Part shown: positions 1-5,530 of the stretch, in pieces
How positions within the stretch are numbered: the first letter of the stretch is position 1
Layout: every line of letters starts with the position of its first letter
Origin: Comamonas sp.
GTDB lineage: Bacteria; Pseudomonadota; Gammaproteobacteria; Burkholderiales; Burkholderiaceae_C
Length of the DNA stretch: 9,861 nucleotides
Direction: 5' to 3'
Assembly (NCBI GenBank): GCA_018384835.1
Contig: JAHAYB010000157.1
Span: forward strand, 1 to 9,861
Made by a program: the position numbers and the translations under genes
The notes under the pieces: model-generated
Database searches by the model: none
What the model was told of the DNA's origin: nothing
What the model saw: only the letters and a program-made list of their open reading frames with translations

Positions 1-466
1 CCCCATCGACCCGCATGAGCTGGGTATGCCCACCCGACACCAGCAGCGCCACAAAGGGAAATTGCGGCGCATCCCTACTCAAAAACGGCGAGAGCAAATG
101 CCCTTCTAAATGGTGTATTCCCATCACCGGCTTACCTAAGGCCGCGCCCAGAGCACAGGCCACGCCCGCCCCTACCAGCAGCGCCCCAGCCAAACCAGGG
201 CCACGGGTGAAGGCAATCGTATCCACATCCGCTAGGCGTTGGCCGCTGTCTTGCAGCACTTGCTCGGTCAGCGGCAGCACACGGCGAATATGGTCGCGGC
301 TGGCTAATTCCGGCACCACACCGCCATAGGCGCGGTGCATATCAATCTGGCTATGTAAGCCGTGGGCGACCAATTGCGGCAGGCTGTCCGCACCATCGGC
401 AGGCAGGCGCACCAAGGCAACGCCGGTTTCGTCGCAGGAAGATTCAATACCTAATATCCATTGCAT
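1..466 (-). CDS. tsaD: TsaD, tRNA t6A threonylcarbamoyltransferase subunit (N-terminal part, cut by window edge)
   Basis: The first ~155 codons are present; the family is about 340 residues long, so the gene continues left of the window. The start reads [18 protein letters not shown], the family's opening signature. It is followed by [25 protein letters not shown], the metal-binding HxxxH in HHLEGH, and [10 protein letters not shown], which belongs to the ASKHA-type nucleotide fold. In known biology TsaD acts with TsaB and TsaE to transfer threonylcarbamoyl from TsaC-made threonylcarbamoyl-AMP onto A37 of ANN-decoding tRNAs, in the cytoplasm. The ATG at 464-466 is the only start that keeps the complete N-terminal motif. 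No Shine-Dalgarno sequence precedes it; the bases just upstream are a C-run. It lies 28 bp downstream of the DUF937 gene on the same strand, so co-transcription is possible. Confidence 0.95.
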   Translation of the reverse strand, partial: MQWILGIESSCDETGVALVRLPADGADSLPQLVAHGLHSQIDMHRAYGGVVPELASRDHIRRVLPLTEQVLQDSGQRLADVDTIAFTRGPGLAGALLVGAGVACALGAALGKPVMGIHHLEGHLLSPFLSRDAPQFPFVALLVSGGHTQLMRVDG

Positions 467-494
467 GGGGGGCGAGTGTAGCGACTGCGCAAGC

Positions 495-1157
495 CTAACG
501 CCGCCCACCTAGCAAGCTAGCGCCAAATTTCAGCAAATCACTGGCATCCAGCTTACCGTCGCCGTTTTGGTCAAGCAGGCTGGTGAGCAAATTGCCTGCT
601 AGGCCACCTTGCTGCTGCGCTTGATTGCGCTCTGCACCCAGCATTTGCCCCAACTCAGGTGCGCCCATACCACTGCCTTGGATACGCTGGCTTAAAAAAC
701 TCATCACCAAAGGGGCAAGCATGGCTAGCAGGGGTCCCATTTTGTCGCCGATTCCGGTGTTTTGCCCCAACTGGCTCTCAACTTGGCCACGTGCCCCGCC
801 CAAGATGTGCCCCAAAATAGCAGCGCCATTCTGGCTATTACCGCCAGCACCGCTAGCCGCACTACTGGCCACGCCGCCTAGCACCGCACCCAGTAACCCC
901 CCTAAACCTTGCGCTGGTGCTGCTGATGCTGATGAGGCTGGGCTGTGGTCTTTGAGCAAAGCGCCCAACAAATCAGCCGCGCCCTGGGGTTGGGCAGCGT
1001 TTTGCCCCAACGCCCCCAGAAGCACGGGCAATGCTTGGCCAATAGCGCTGCTGACCTGCTCAGAGCCTATGCCCAACTGGCTAGACATTTGCTCAATAGG
1101 CGCACCTTGCAATTGCGCCAGCAAATCAGCGGCCATGGAAGATGGGTTGTTATTCAT
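495..1157 (-). CDS. DUF937 family protein with C-terminal EF-hand-like loop
   Basis: This is a 220-residue protein rich in Ala, Gly, Gln and Leu, of the DUF937 (YidB-like) type, whose biochemical role is unknown. The N-terminal part (about 1-75) is a helical repeat with [27 protein letters not shown] spacing. Next comes a low-complexity Ala/Ser/Gly linker (about 76-110), then a second helical block with [15 protein letters not shown] (about 140-155). Near the C-terminus [12 protein letters not shown] (about 196-207) fits the 12-residue EF-hand or dockerin calcium loop at every key position (D1, N3, D5, G6, L8, D9, D12). There is no signal peptide. The start is well supported by AAGGAG eight bases upstream. 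Family membership is from pattern recognition; calcium binding is inferred. Confidence 0.88.
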   Translation of the reverse strand: MNNNPSSMAADLLAQLQGAPIEQMSSQLGIGSEQVSSAIGQALPVLLGALGQNAAQPQGAADLLGALLKDHSPASSASAAPAQGLGGLLGAVLGGVASSAASGAGGNSQNGAAILGHILGGARGQVESQLGQNTGIGDKMGPLLAMLAPLVMSFLSQRIQGSGMGAPELGQMLGAERNQAQQQGGLAGNLLTSLLDQNGDGKLDASDLLKFGASLLGGRR

Positions 1158-1165
1158 GCGTAAAA

Positions 1166-1171
1166 CTCCTT
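1166..1171 (-). promoter_or_regulatory. Shine-Dalgarno for the DUF937 gene
   Basis: AAGGAG on the minus strand lies 8 bases before the ATG at 1155-1157. It fixes that start and is one of only two strong ribosome-binding sites in the window. Confidence 0.85.
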
Positions 1172-1227
1172 ACATATTTCAATGAAAAATAGCTGTTCAG
1201 TATGCAACAACCCAGGGTCGCAATTAA

Positions 1228-1656
1228 CTAGTAGCAGTCCGAGCAAGGCTCGCCCCAGCCATCTTTGCGCCACATGAGCTGCGGCACCGCACAAAAAATA
1301 ACATTCCATCCATCATCAGCCAACCGCCAAACACGCGGTTCTGTAGCCGCTGGGCTTGGTGACTGCGCATCCAGCGGCGCAGGGCACTGGCTCAATATCG
1401 GTGTTTTCTGTACACCCACACCCCAGCAGGCCGGGCGGTGATTATCTGCCCCAGTGTGACAAACGATGCAATGGATTGCGCTAGATGCGGGGTTTGCGCA
1501 GTGCCTCAGAGGAAGGCAATTATTGGCTTTCCCGCTCACGGGACGGGTAAGAAGCGTGCGGCTGAAGTGTTCCGCCGCAGCAAACGATGAGTGTGACATT
1601 CGTGTGTCATGGACTGTGCCGCACTGGTGGAGTGCCCTAGGGAAGCAGCCACTCAT
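1228..1656 (-). CDS. Doubtful cysteine-rich hypothetical protein
   Basis: An open frame of 142 codons runs from an ATG at 1654-1656 to TAG. A longer version would start inside the tRNA terminator and is not credible. About eleven cysteines are spread along it, including CIVCH and a terminal CSDCY. The last 30 or so residues (LADDGWNVIFCAVPQLMW and onward) look more protein-like than the rest, so a shorter gene starting further in is possible. There is no Shine-Dalgarno sequence, signal peptide or family match I recognise. The frame crosses the inverted-repeat cluster, which argues against its 5' half being coding. I cannot name a function, and it may not be a gene. Confidence 0.25.
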   Translation of the reverse strand: MSGCFPRALHQCGTVHDTRMSHSSFAAAEHFSRTLLTRPVSGKANNCLPLRHCANPASSAIHCIVCHTGADNHRPACWGVGVQKTPILSQCPAPLDAQSPSPAATEPRVWRLADDGWNVIFCAVPQLMWRKDGWGEPCSDCY

Positions 1657-1660
1657 CGTT
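1583..1660. repeat. Nested inverted repeats, potential branched hairpin
   Basis: The outer arms pair perfectly over 11 bp: 1583-1593 (AACGATGAGTG) with 1650-1660 (CACTCATCGTT). Inside are two further stems, TGACA/TGTCA (1594-1598 with 1605-1609) and GCACT/AGTGC (1621-1625 with 1631-1635). Immediately left is another 6-bp stem (TGCGGC 1557-1562 with GCCGCA 1574-1579). Together they could fold as a multibranched RNA or DNA cruciform on either strand. No U-run follows the outer stem on either strand, so it is not a terminator. The function is unknown. Confidence 0.45.
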
Positions 1661-1669
1661 AACGACCAG

Positions 1670-1706
1670 AAAAAGAAAAAGGACTTGGAACGATTTCCAA
1701 GTCCTT
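1670..1706 (-). terminator. Intrinsic terminator of the tRNA-Val transcript
   Basis: A perfect 12-bp stem (1679-1690 with 1695-1706) with a 4-base loop is followed on the minus strand by TTTTTCTTTTT (1670-1680). It lies 18 bases downstream of the tRNA CCA end. This is a classic Rho-independent terminator and shows the tRNA is a single-gene transcript. Confidence 0.95.
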
Positions 1707-1723
1707 GATATAGCAACAAAATC

Positions 1724-1800
1724 TGGTAGGCGCGATTGGATTCGAACCAACGACCCCCACCATGTCAAGGTGGTGCTCTAACCAACTGAGCTACGCGCCT
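1724..1800 (-). tRNA. tRNA-Val, anticodon GAC
   Basis: This is a 77-nt tRNA with encoded CCA. Read on the minus strand, the 7-bp acceptor stem AGGCGCG pairs with CGCGCCT, followed by T8-A9. The D-arm is GCTC/GAGC with AGTTGGTTA, the anticodon stem is CCACC/GGTGG with loop TTGACAT, the variable loop is GGGTC, and the T-arm is GTTGG-TTCGAAT-CCAAT. The discriminator is A. Anticodon GAC (plus-strand 1764-1766) reads GUC and GUU valine codons. Every stem is intact, so the tRNA should be functional. Confidence 0.98.
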
Positions 1801-1816
1801 GTCGTTGAAGCTGCGA

Positions 1817-1825
1817 AGTATAGCA
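1817..1825 (-). promoter_or_regulatory. Extended -10 promoter of tRNA-Val
   Basis: On the minus strand TGCTATACT gives an extended -10 (TGn) plus TATACT (5 of 6 consensus bases). Transcription would start near 1809, leaving a leader of about 9 bases before the tRNA 5' end at 1800. No good -35 is present; A- and T-runs occupy that region, which could act as an UP-like element. The GC-rich bases after the -10 suit a stringently controlled stable-RNA promoter (inference). Confidence 0.6.
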
Positions 1826-1965
1826 TCAAAAAATTGCACTTTTTTAAGATTGCTCTACTTCATGCGCTCATGGATAGCGCCTATGATTTTTTGCCTTGCT
1901 TGGGTGGGCTGCTAGGCAGCGGCCTCTTAATCCTAGATGGTTAGATAGCTCAATGCGCACCGACT

Positions 1966-1975
1966 CCCCCCCCCC
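1966..1975. repeat. C10 homopolymer upstream of rdgB
   Basis: Ten consecutive C residues lie 41 bases before the rdgB ATG, in the 216-base gap between tRNA-Val and rdgB. The rest of that gap holds the tRNA promoter, a GCGCT/AGCGC hairpin followed by T6 (1864-1891, plus strand) and a GCTGC/GCAGC hairpin (1908-1920). I see no clear rdgB promoter. Confidence 0.9.
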
Positions 1976-2016
1976 TGCTTCACACCATTTCCCCTAAAGA
2001 GTAGATAAAAGACACC

Positions 2017-2619
2017 ATGAAAATCGTCCTAGCCTCAAACAACGCGGGCAAGCTCCAAGAGCTGCAAGCCATTTTTGCCCCTTTGGGTGTCACGCTATTA
2101 CCGCAAGGCCAGCTGTTTAGCGGCGAAGCGCCAGAGCCACATTGCACCTTTGTGGAAAACGCCCTCTCTAAAGCCCGCTTTGCTGCCAAGCATACGGGCT
2201 TGCCCGCCATTGCCGATGATGCTGGGCTGTGCGTTGATGCCTTTGCTGGCCTGCCCGGCGTGCAAACTGCTGATTACTGCACCCAGTTTGGCTATGCCAA
2301 AAGCGATGCCAACAACGTACGCGCCTTGCTAGAGCAGCTAGCCCCCCACAACAATCGCAAGGCGGCGATGGTCAGTGTTTTGGTCGGCGTGCGCCACAGC
2401 GCTGACCCCGAGCCTTTGATTGCCATAGGCCGCGTGGCCGTAGAGATTGCCCCCCAGCCCCAAGGCGATGGCGGCTTTGGCTTTGACCCCGTGCTCTACC
2501 TGCCCGAGCAAGGGCGCACCTTTGCCCAAATGCCCGCCCAAGAGAAAAACCAACTCAGCCACCGAGGCCGCAGCAGCCGCCAAATGATGCAGTTGCTGCA
2601 TCAAAGCTGGCTGGCCTAA
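2017..2619 (+). CDS. rdgB: RdgB/HAM1-type dITP/XTP pyrophosphatase
   Basis: This 200-residue protein matches the family's usual length. The N-terminus MKIVLASNNAGKLQEL is the nucleotide-binding signature. It is followed by FVENALSKARFAA (about 46-58), ADDAGLCVDAF with the catalytic/metal Asp pair at 67-68, GDGGFGFDPVLYLPE (base and phosphate contacts), and the C-terminal LSHRGRS. The common DDSGL is DDAGL here. The enzyme hydrolyses non-canonical purine triphosphates (dITP, ITP, XTP) to monophosphate and pyrophosphate, keeping hypoxanthine and xanthine out of DNA and RNA. The start is set by the motif at residue 1; the upstream AAAGAG or AAAAGA is a weak ribosome-binding site. It stands alone: the rph and hemW neighbours often seen beside rdgB in proteobacteria are not here. 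It converges on the DHH gene. Confidence 0.97.
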   Translation: MKIVLASNNAGKLQELQAIFAPLGVTLLPQGQLFSGEAPEPHCTFVENALSKARFAAKHTGLPAIADDAGLCVDAFAGLPGVQTADYCTQFGYAKSDANNVRALLEQLAPHNNRKAAMVSVLVGVRHSADPEPLIAIGRVAVEIAPQPQGDGGFGFDPVLYLPEQGRTFAQMPAQEKNQLSHRGRSSRQMMQLLHQSWLA

Positions 2620-2628
2620 TTGGCCTAA
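2612..2628 (+). repeat. 9-bp tandem repeat duplicating the rdgB stop codon
   Basis: TGGCCTAAT is followed directly by TGGCCTAAC. The unit is 9 bases long, so the second TAA (2626-2628) is in frame with the first (2617-2619) and acts as a backup stop. Confidence 0.85.
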
Positions 2629-2652
2629 CGTAACCGGCGGCAAGCACCGCTC

Positions 2653-2685
2653 ATGCAGGTTTTATGCAGGTTTTATGCAGGCTTT
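2653..2685. repeat. Three tandem 11-bp units at the DHH gene stop
   Basis: ATGCAGGTTTT occurs at 2653-2663 and 2664-2674, followed by a third copy with one change (ATGCAGGCTTT, 2675-2685). The third copy covers the last codons and part of the stop of the minus-strand DHH gene, and the others lie just downstream. This is a small direct duplication, probably from replication slippage. Confidence 0.9.
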
Positions 2686-3680
2686 TGCTTGCTCAAACGC
2701 ACCAAGCGGCCTTCCTCGTCCAGCCCCAGCGCGGGCGATAGCACCTGCGGGTAGTGCTGCTGGCTATCGGCCAAAAGCTGCCCGCCTAGCAGCTCCACTA
2801 GGCGCTCTGCGCCCATCTTGAAGCCACATGCTTGCACATGGCCGCCGCCGCCAAAACTTTGCGCTAAGGGGATACAGTTAAAGCCATTGCGCGAGCGCAG
2901 CCCCACCTTCACCCCCTGGGTGCTGGCGTGCCACATCAGGGCGAAGGTATGGCTCTCGCGAGCCAGGATGTCGCCCACCTGGCTGTGGAACATGCCGGGG
3001 CAGTTCACCATCAAGCCTTGCACGCCGTTAAAGACCAGGGGCTGCGCCATGTCGGCCATATCGGCGCACAGCTTTTGGTATTTCTCATCCATTGCGCCGC
3101 CACGTGCCATGAAGGCCGTCTCTTGCTCAGGGGTGAAGGCGGCAATTTCTGCCCAGCGCTCTAGGCTGCGCGGCTCCATATCCAGGGCGGCCAAAAAGGC
3201 GGGGCTTTCGTCAAACTCCCACTTCCAGATATCGCGGTCTTCGATATAACGAATCAGGCTAGGAATAGGCTTGTCAGGGTGGAAGAACTCCCAAGCCAGC
3301 CGTGCGCCAGATTTGTTCATATCAAAATGCACGACCCCGCAGCGGCATTGGTAGCCGGTTAGCTGCTCTGCCGCGCTTTGGTGGTGGTCTAGCACAATCA
3401 GCTTGGCGGCGCGCTCGTCTAGGGCGGCGGTTAGCTCTGGGTTAAAGGCAAAGTCCAGCATATAGACCACGCGGCCTTGCACATCGCCTAGGTCGTCAAT
3501 CTGCTCAATCTGGCCGTGGTCTAGGCCGCGCAGCTCGGCCTTGTCGCCATAAAACAGCCAGGCCGCCAAGGCAGCGCCAAAGCCATCCGGGCAATTGCGC
3601 CCGTGGTAAAGAATGAGGGGGCGTGCATCGTCCAGCGAGGGGCGCACTAAAACAGACAAGGGAAAAATGGTTGCTTGCAT
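2673..3680 (-). CDS. DHH/DHHA1 family phosphoesterase
   Basis: This 335-residue DHH-superfamily phosphohydrolase takes the start MQATIFPLS. In order it shows motif I as YHGRNCPDGFGAALAAW (about 25-41), motif II Asp in VYMLDFAF (D76), and the defining LDHHQ (DHH at 98-100). SGARLAWEFFHPD and RYIEDRDIW follow in the linker, and the C-terminal DHHA1 substrate-binding motif is SFGGGGHVQACGF (GGGGH about 277-281). These residues bind two metal ions, usually Mn2+. Family members include RecJ, nano-RNases (NrnA), pAp phosphatases and cyclic-dinucleotide phosphodiesterases; the substrate of this branch is not clear from sequence. There is no CBS, GGDEF or membrane segment. ATG at 3707 is an alternative start. 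The longest frame starts at 3770, overlaps the divergent neighbour's ATG, and is unlikely. No good ribosome-binding site is visible for any start. Confidence 0.88.
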   Translation of the reverse strand: MQATIFPLSVLVRPSLDDARPLILYHGRNCPDGFGAALAAWLFYGDKAELRGLDHGQIEQIDDLGDVQGRVVYMLDFAFNPELTAALDERAAKLIVLDHHQSAAEQLTGYQCRCGVVHFDMNKSGARLAWEFFHPDKPIPSLIRYIEDRDIWKWEFDESPAFLAALDMEPRSLERWAEIAAFTPEQETAFMARGGAMDEKYQKLCADMADMAQPLVFNGVQGLMVNCPGMFHSQVGDILARESHTFALMWHASTQGVKVGLRSRNGFNCIPLAQSFGGGGHVQACGFKMGAERLVELLGGQLLADSQQHYPQVLSPALGLDEEGRLVRLSKQKPA

Positions 3681-3768
3681 AGGATGGGGATTGTCGCTGC
3701 TGCGCATGGGCAAGCACCCATAATGGACAATTTTCGCCCACCCTCTCAGATTCCGACCGTGTGCTGCC

Positions 3769-4953
3769 ATGACTGATGCGACCGATGCTTTAAGCCCCTA
3801 CCTGCCTGAACTCCTGCGCTTGCGCCGCGACCTACACGCCCACCCCGAACTGTGCTACCAAGAGCAGCGCACCGCCGACCAAGTGGCCGCCTACCTGCAA
3901 GCCCTGGGGCTGCCCGTGCAGCGCGGCCTAGGGCAAACGGGGCTGGTGGCCAGCATCCACGGCCAGGGGTTTAGCGCCGCGCACCCCGGCTCCAGCCTAG
4001 GCTTACGCGCTGATATGGACGCGCTGCCGCTCACAGAAAAAACCGGTCTGCCCTACGCCAGCCGCCACCACGGCAAGATGCACGCCTGCGGCCACGACGG
4101 CCACACCGCCATGCTGCTGGGCGCAGCGCAACTCCTATCCCAACAACGTGATTTTGCAGGCACGGTGCATTTGATTTTTCAGCCAGCCGAAGAGGGCGGC
4201 GCTGGGGCTAAAGCCATGATGGACGATGGCCTGTTCACCCGCTTCCCCTGCCAAGCCGTATTTGCCCTGCACAACTGGCCTGACCTACCCCAGGGACAAA
4301 TGGCCGTGCGAGCGGGTCCCATCATGGCTGCCAATATCCGCTTTGAAATTCGTGTACGCGGCAAAGGTGGCCACGCCGCCCTGCCGCACACCACGCTAGA
4401 CCCCATCCCGGTAGCCTGCGCCATCGTCACCCAATTGCAAACCCTGGTATCGCGCCGCGTGGACCCGGTGGATAGCGCCGTACTCACCATTGGCAAAATT
4501 GAAGCGGGCACGGTAGAAAACATCATCCCCAACGAAGCCGTGATTTACGGCACGCTGCGCACCCTGCGCGACGATACCCAAGCCGCCCTGGTGCAAGGCA
4601 TAGAGCGCATGGCCGAGCACATCGCCGCCGCCCATGAATGCCAGGCCATCTACGTGCATAAACCCGGCTACCCCAACACCACCAACACCCCAGACGAGGC
4701 CGCCTTTATGGCCGAAGTGATGGCCGAAGTGGTCGGCGCAGATAACACCCACCCGCAGATTGCGCCCGCCATGACCAGCGAAGACTTCGGCTTTATGCTT
4801 CAAGCCGTGCCCGGTGCTTACGGCTGGATAGGCAACGGCGCAAATGGGGAGAAGGGAGTCAGCCTGCACCACCCAGGCTATGACTTTAATGACGACAACC
4901 TGGCGCTAGGCGCTAGGTTTTGGGATTTATTGGCGCGGCGGTGGTTGGGATAG
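3769..4953 (+). CDS. M20D-family metal-dependent amidohydrolase (HipO-like)
   Basis: This 394-residue protein has the usual length for the hippurate hydrolase, IAA-amino-acid hydrolase and N-acyl-amino-acid hydrolase group. It starts with RLRRDLHAHPELCYQEQRT. It then shows GLRADMDALPLTEKTGLPY and the metal-binding MHACGHDGH (C107, H109). The catalytic glutamates are in QPAEEGG (E141, E142), with H168 in LHNWP. The dimerisation or lid domain begins near GKGGHAALP, and the C-terminal metal His is in LHHPGYDF (H367 or H368). All catalytic positions are present, so the enzyme should be active, releasing an amino acid from an N-acyl or aroyl conjugate in the cytoplasm. The exact substrate cannot be read from sequence. 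A benzoyl-type substrate would fit the nearby aromatic pathway, but there is no operon link. The ribosome-binding site is weak. Confidence 0.93.
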   Translation: MTDATDALSPYLPELLRLRRDLHAHPELCYQEQRTADQVAAYLQALGLPVQRGLGQTGLVASIHGQGFSAAHPGSSLGLRADMDALPLTEKTGLPYASRHHGKMHACGHDGHTAMLLGAAQLLSQQRDFAGTVHLIFQPAEEGGAGAKAMMDDGLFTRFPCQAVFALHNWPDLPQGQMAVRAGPIMAANIRFEIRVRGKGGHAALPHTTLDPIPVACAIVTQLQTLVSRRVDPVDSAVLTIGKIEAGTVENIIPNEAVIYGTLRTLRDDTQAALVQGIERMAEHIAAAHECQAIYVHKPGYPNTTNTPDEAAFMAEVMAEVVGADNTHPQIAPAMTSEDFGFMLQAVPGAYGWIGNGANGEKGVSLHHPGYDFNDDNLALGARFWDLLARRWLG

Positions 4954-4984
4954 GTTCTATAACCGTTTCACCCCCCTTTTTTTT
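4953..4984 (+). terminator. Weak terminator candidate between convergent genes
   Basis: A short GGTT/AACC hairpin (4953-4956 with 4961-4964) is followed by GTTTCA, then C6 and T8 (4971-4984). The U-tract would suit termination of the plus-strand amidohydrolase, but the stem is only 4 bp and distant from the T-run. The T8 overlaps the stop codon of the opposing DUF1841 gene. Confidence 0.3.
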
Positions 4985-5420
4985 AATCACGCGTAGCACG
5001 CCGCTGTACAGCGGCAACGTAGCTATCACCATCAGGCGGTAGGCCGCTTTGCTGGCTATCGGCCAGCATTTGCCCCAAGCATTGCATGGTGGCGTGGTGG
5101 GCATCGTGTAAGCCGCCGTCTAGGCGTTTGGAGAGCAGCTCCACCGCTTGGCGAATGCCGCGTGGCTGGTCAATGCTGCATTGCTCGCTGATAGACAGGT
5201 GCATGGACAGGTGCAGAAAGGGGTTTTCGCGCTCAGGCGCTAGGTCATAGTTGCGGGCGATGGCGGCCTGCGCATCTGCCAAATCGGCAAAGTATTCAGG
5301 GTGCTCGGCAATCCACAGGCTGGCGAGGGTCTCAATGGCCTGCATTGGGGCGTTGGTAAGCATTTTGGCGCGTACGCTACAAAAAAAACGGCGTACATCG
5401 GCTTGGCTGGGTTGGAACAT
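4983..5420 (-). CDS. DUF1841 family protein
   Basis: This 145-residue protein opens MFQPSQADVRRFFCSV and carries the family's best conserved stretch, ENPFLHLSMHLSISEQCSID (about 64-83), then QPRGIRQAVELLSKRL, HATMQCLGQMLADSQ and LPPDGDSYVAAV. It matches what I know of DUF1841, a small soluble betaproteobacterial and gammaproteobacterial family of unknown function, over its full length. The conserved HLSMH histidines could bind metal, which is speculation. It lies downstream of pobR on the same strand with a 110-base gap that contains a GCGGC/GCCGC hairpin (5492-5506). It is therefore probably transcribed separately and unrelated to 4-hydroxybenzoate use. The upstream sequence has no clear Shine-Dalgarno. 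Confidence 0.93.
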   Translation of the reverse strand: MFQPSQADVRRFFCSVRAKMLTNAPMQAIETLASLWIAEHPEYFADLADAQAAIARNYDLAPERENPFLHLSMHLSISEQCSIDQPRGIRQAVELLSKRLDGGLHDAHHATMQCLGQMLADSQQSGLPPDGDSYVAAVQRRATRD

Positions 5421-5530
5421 AAGTGGTGCTCAGTCAGGGAACAAAAAATAAACATGCAGCAGCAGTTGCTAACAAGAAGGCAGACGGCCAGGCGGCCAAG
5501 TGCCGCAATGGCTCAAGTGTAGGGGGCGGC

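Larger units (their letters stand above)
1172..1669. other. ~500-base stretch without a confident gene
   Basis: This lies between the tRNA-Val terminator and the DUF937 ribosome-binding site. No reading frame gives a recognisable family. It contains a nested inverted-repeat cluster (1557-1660), a small CCCG/CGGG hairpin (1531-1542), a GCCT/AGGC hairpin (1503-1517), and a doubtful minus-strand ORF (1228-1656). The DUF937 promoter should lie in about 1172-1230, but I cannot assign clear -35 and -10 boxes. The stretch could be decayed sequence, an unrecognised small RNA, or a lineage-specific small gene. Confidence 0.5.

Noticed and set aside
625..1185. Plus-strand ORFs opposite the DUF937 gene
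   Set aside because: Proline- and alanine-rich shadow translation with no domain; the minus gene has a strong ribosome-binding site.
1440..1475. CIVCH read as a c-type haem motif
   Set aside because: The ORF is doubtful and has no signal peptide for export, which c-type haem attachment needs.
1630..1650. GGGAAGCAGCC resembling the conserved loop of bacterial 4.5S SRP RNA
   Set aside because: The matching GGTCAGG side, the GGAA tetraloop and a long closing stem are absent; probably coincidence.
1575..1666. Nested inverted repeats considered as an integron attC site
   Set aside because: GTTAAC is present on one side, but the RYYYAAC/GTTRRRY core boxes do not fit and no integrase or cassette array is nearby.
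1466..1708. Plus-strand 80-codon ORF
   Set aside because: Its 3' end runs through the tRNA-Val terminator and its middle through the inverted repeats; no ribosome-binding site.
1864..1891. GCGCT/AGCGC hairpin followed by T6 as a plus-strand terminator
   Set aside because: Six bases separate stem and T-run, the stem is only 5 bp, and no plus-strand transcript is expected upstream.
1762..1944. Plus-strand 60-codon ORF
   Set aside because: Begins inside the tRNA-Val gene on the opposite strand.
3500..3770. Start of the DHH gene at 3770
   Set aside because: It would overlap the ATG of the divergent amidohydrolase, and the extra N-terminal residues are not protein-like; starts at 3680 or 3707 are better.
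4396..4872. Minus-strand ORFs opposite the M20D gene
   Set aside because: The plus frame carries all catalytic motifs without interruption; the antisense frames have no recognisable features.
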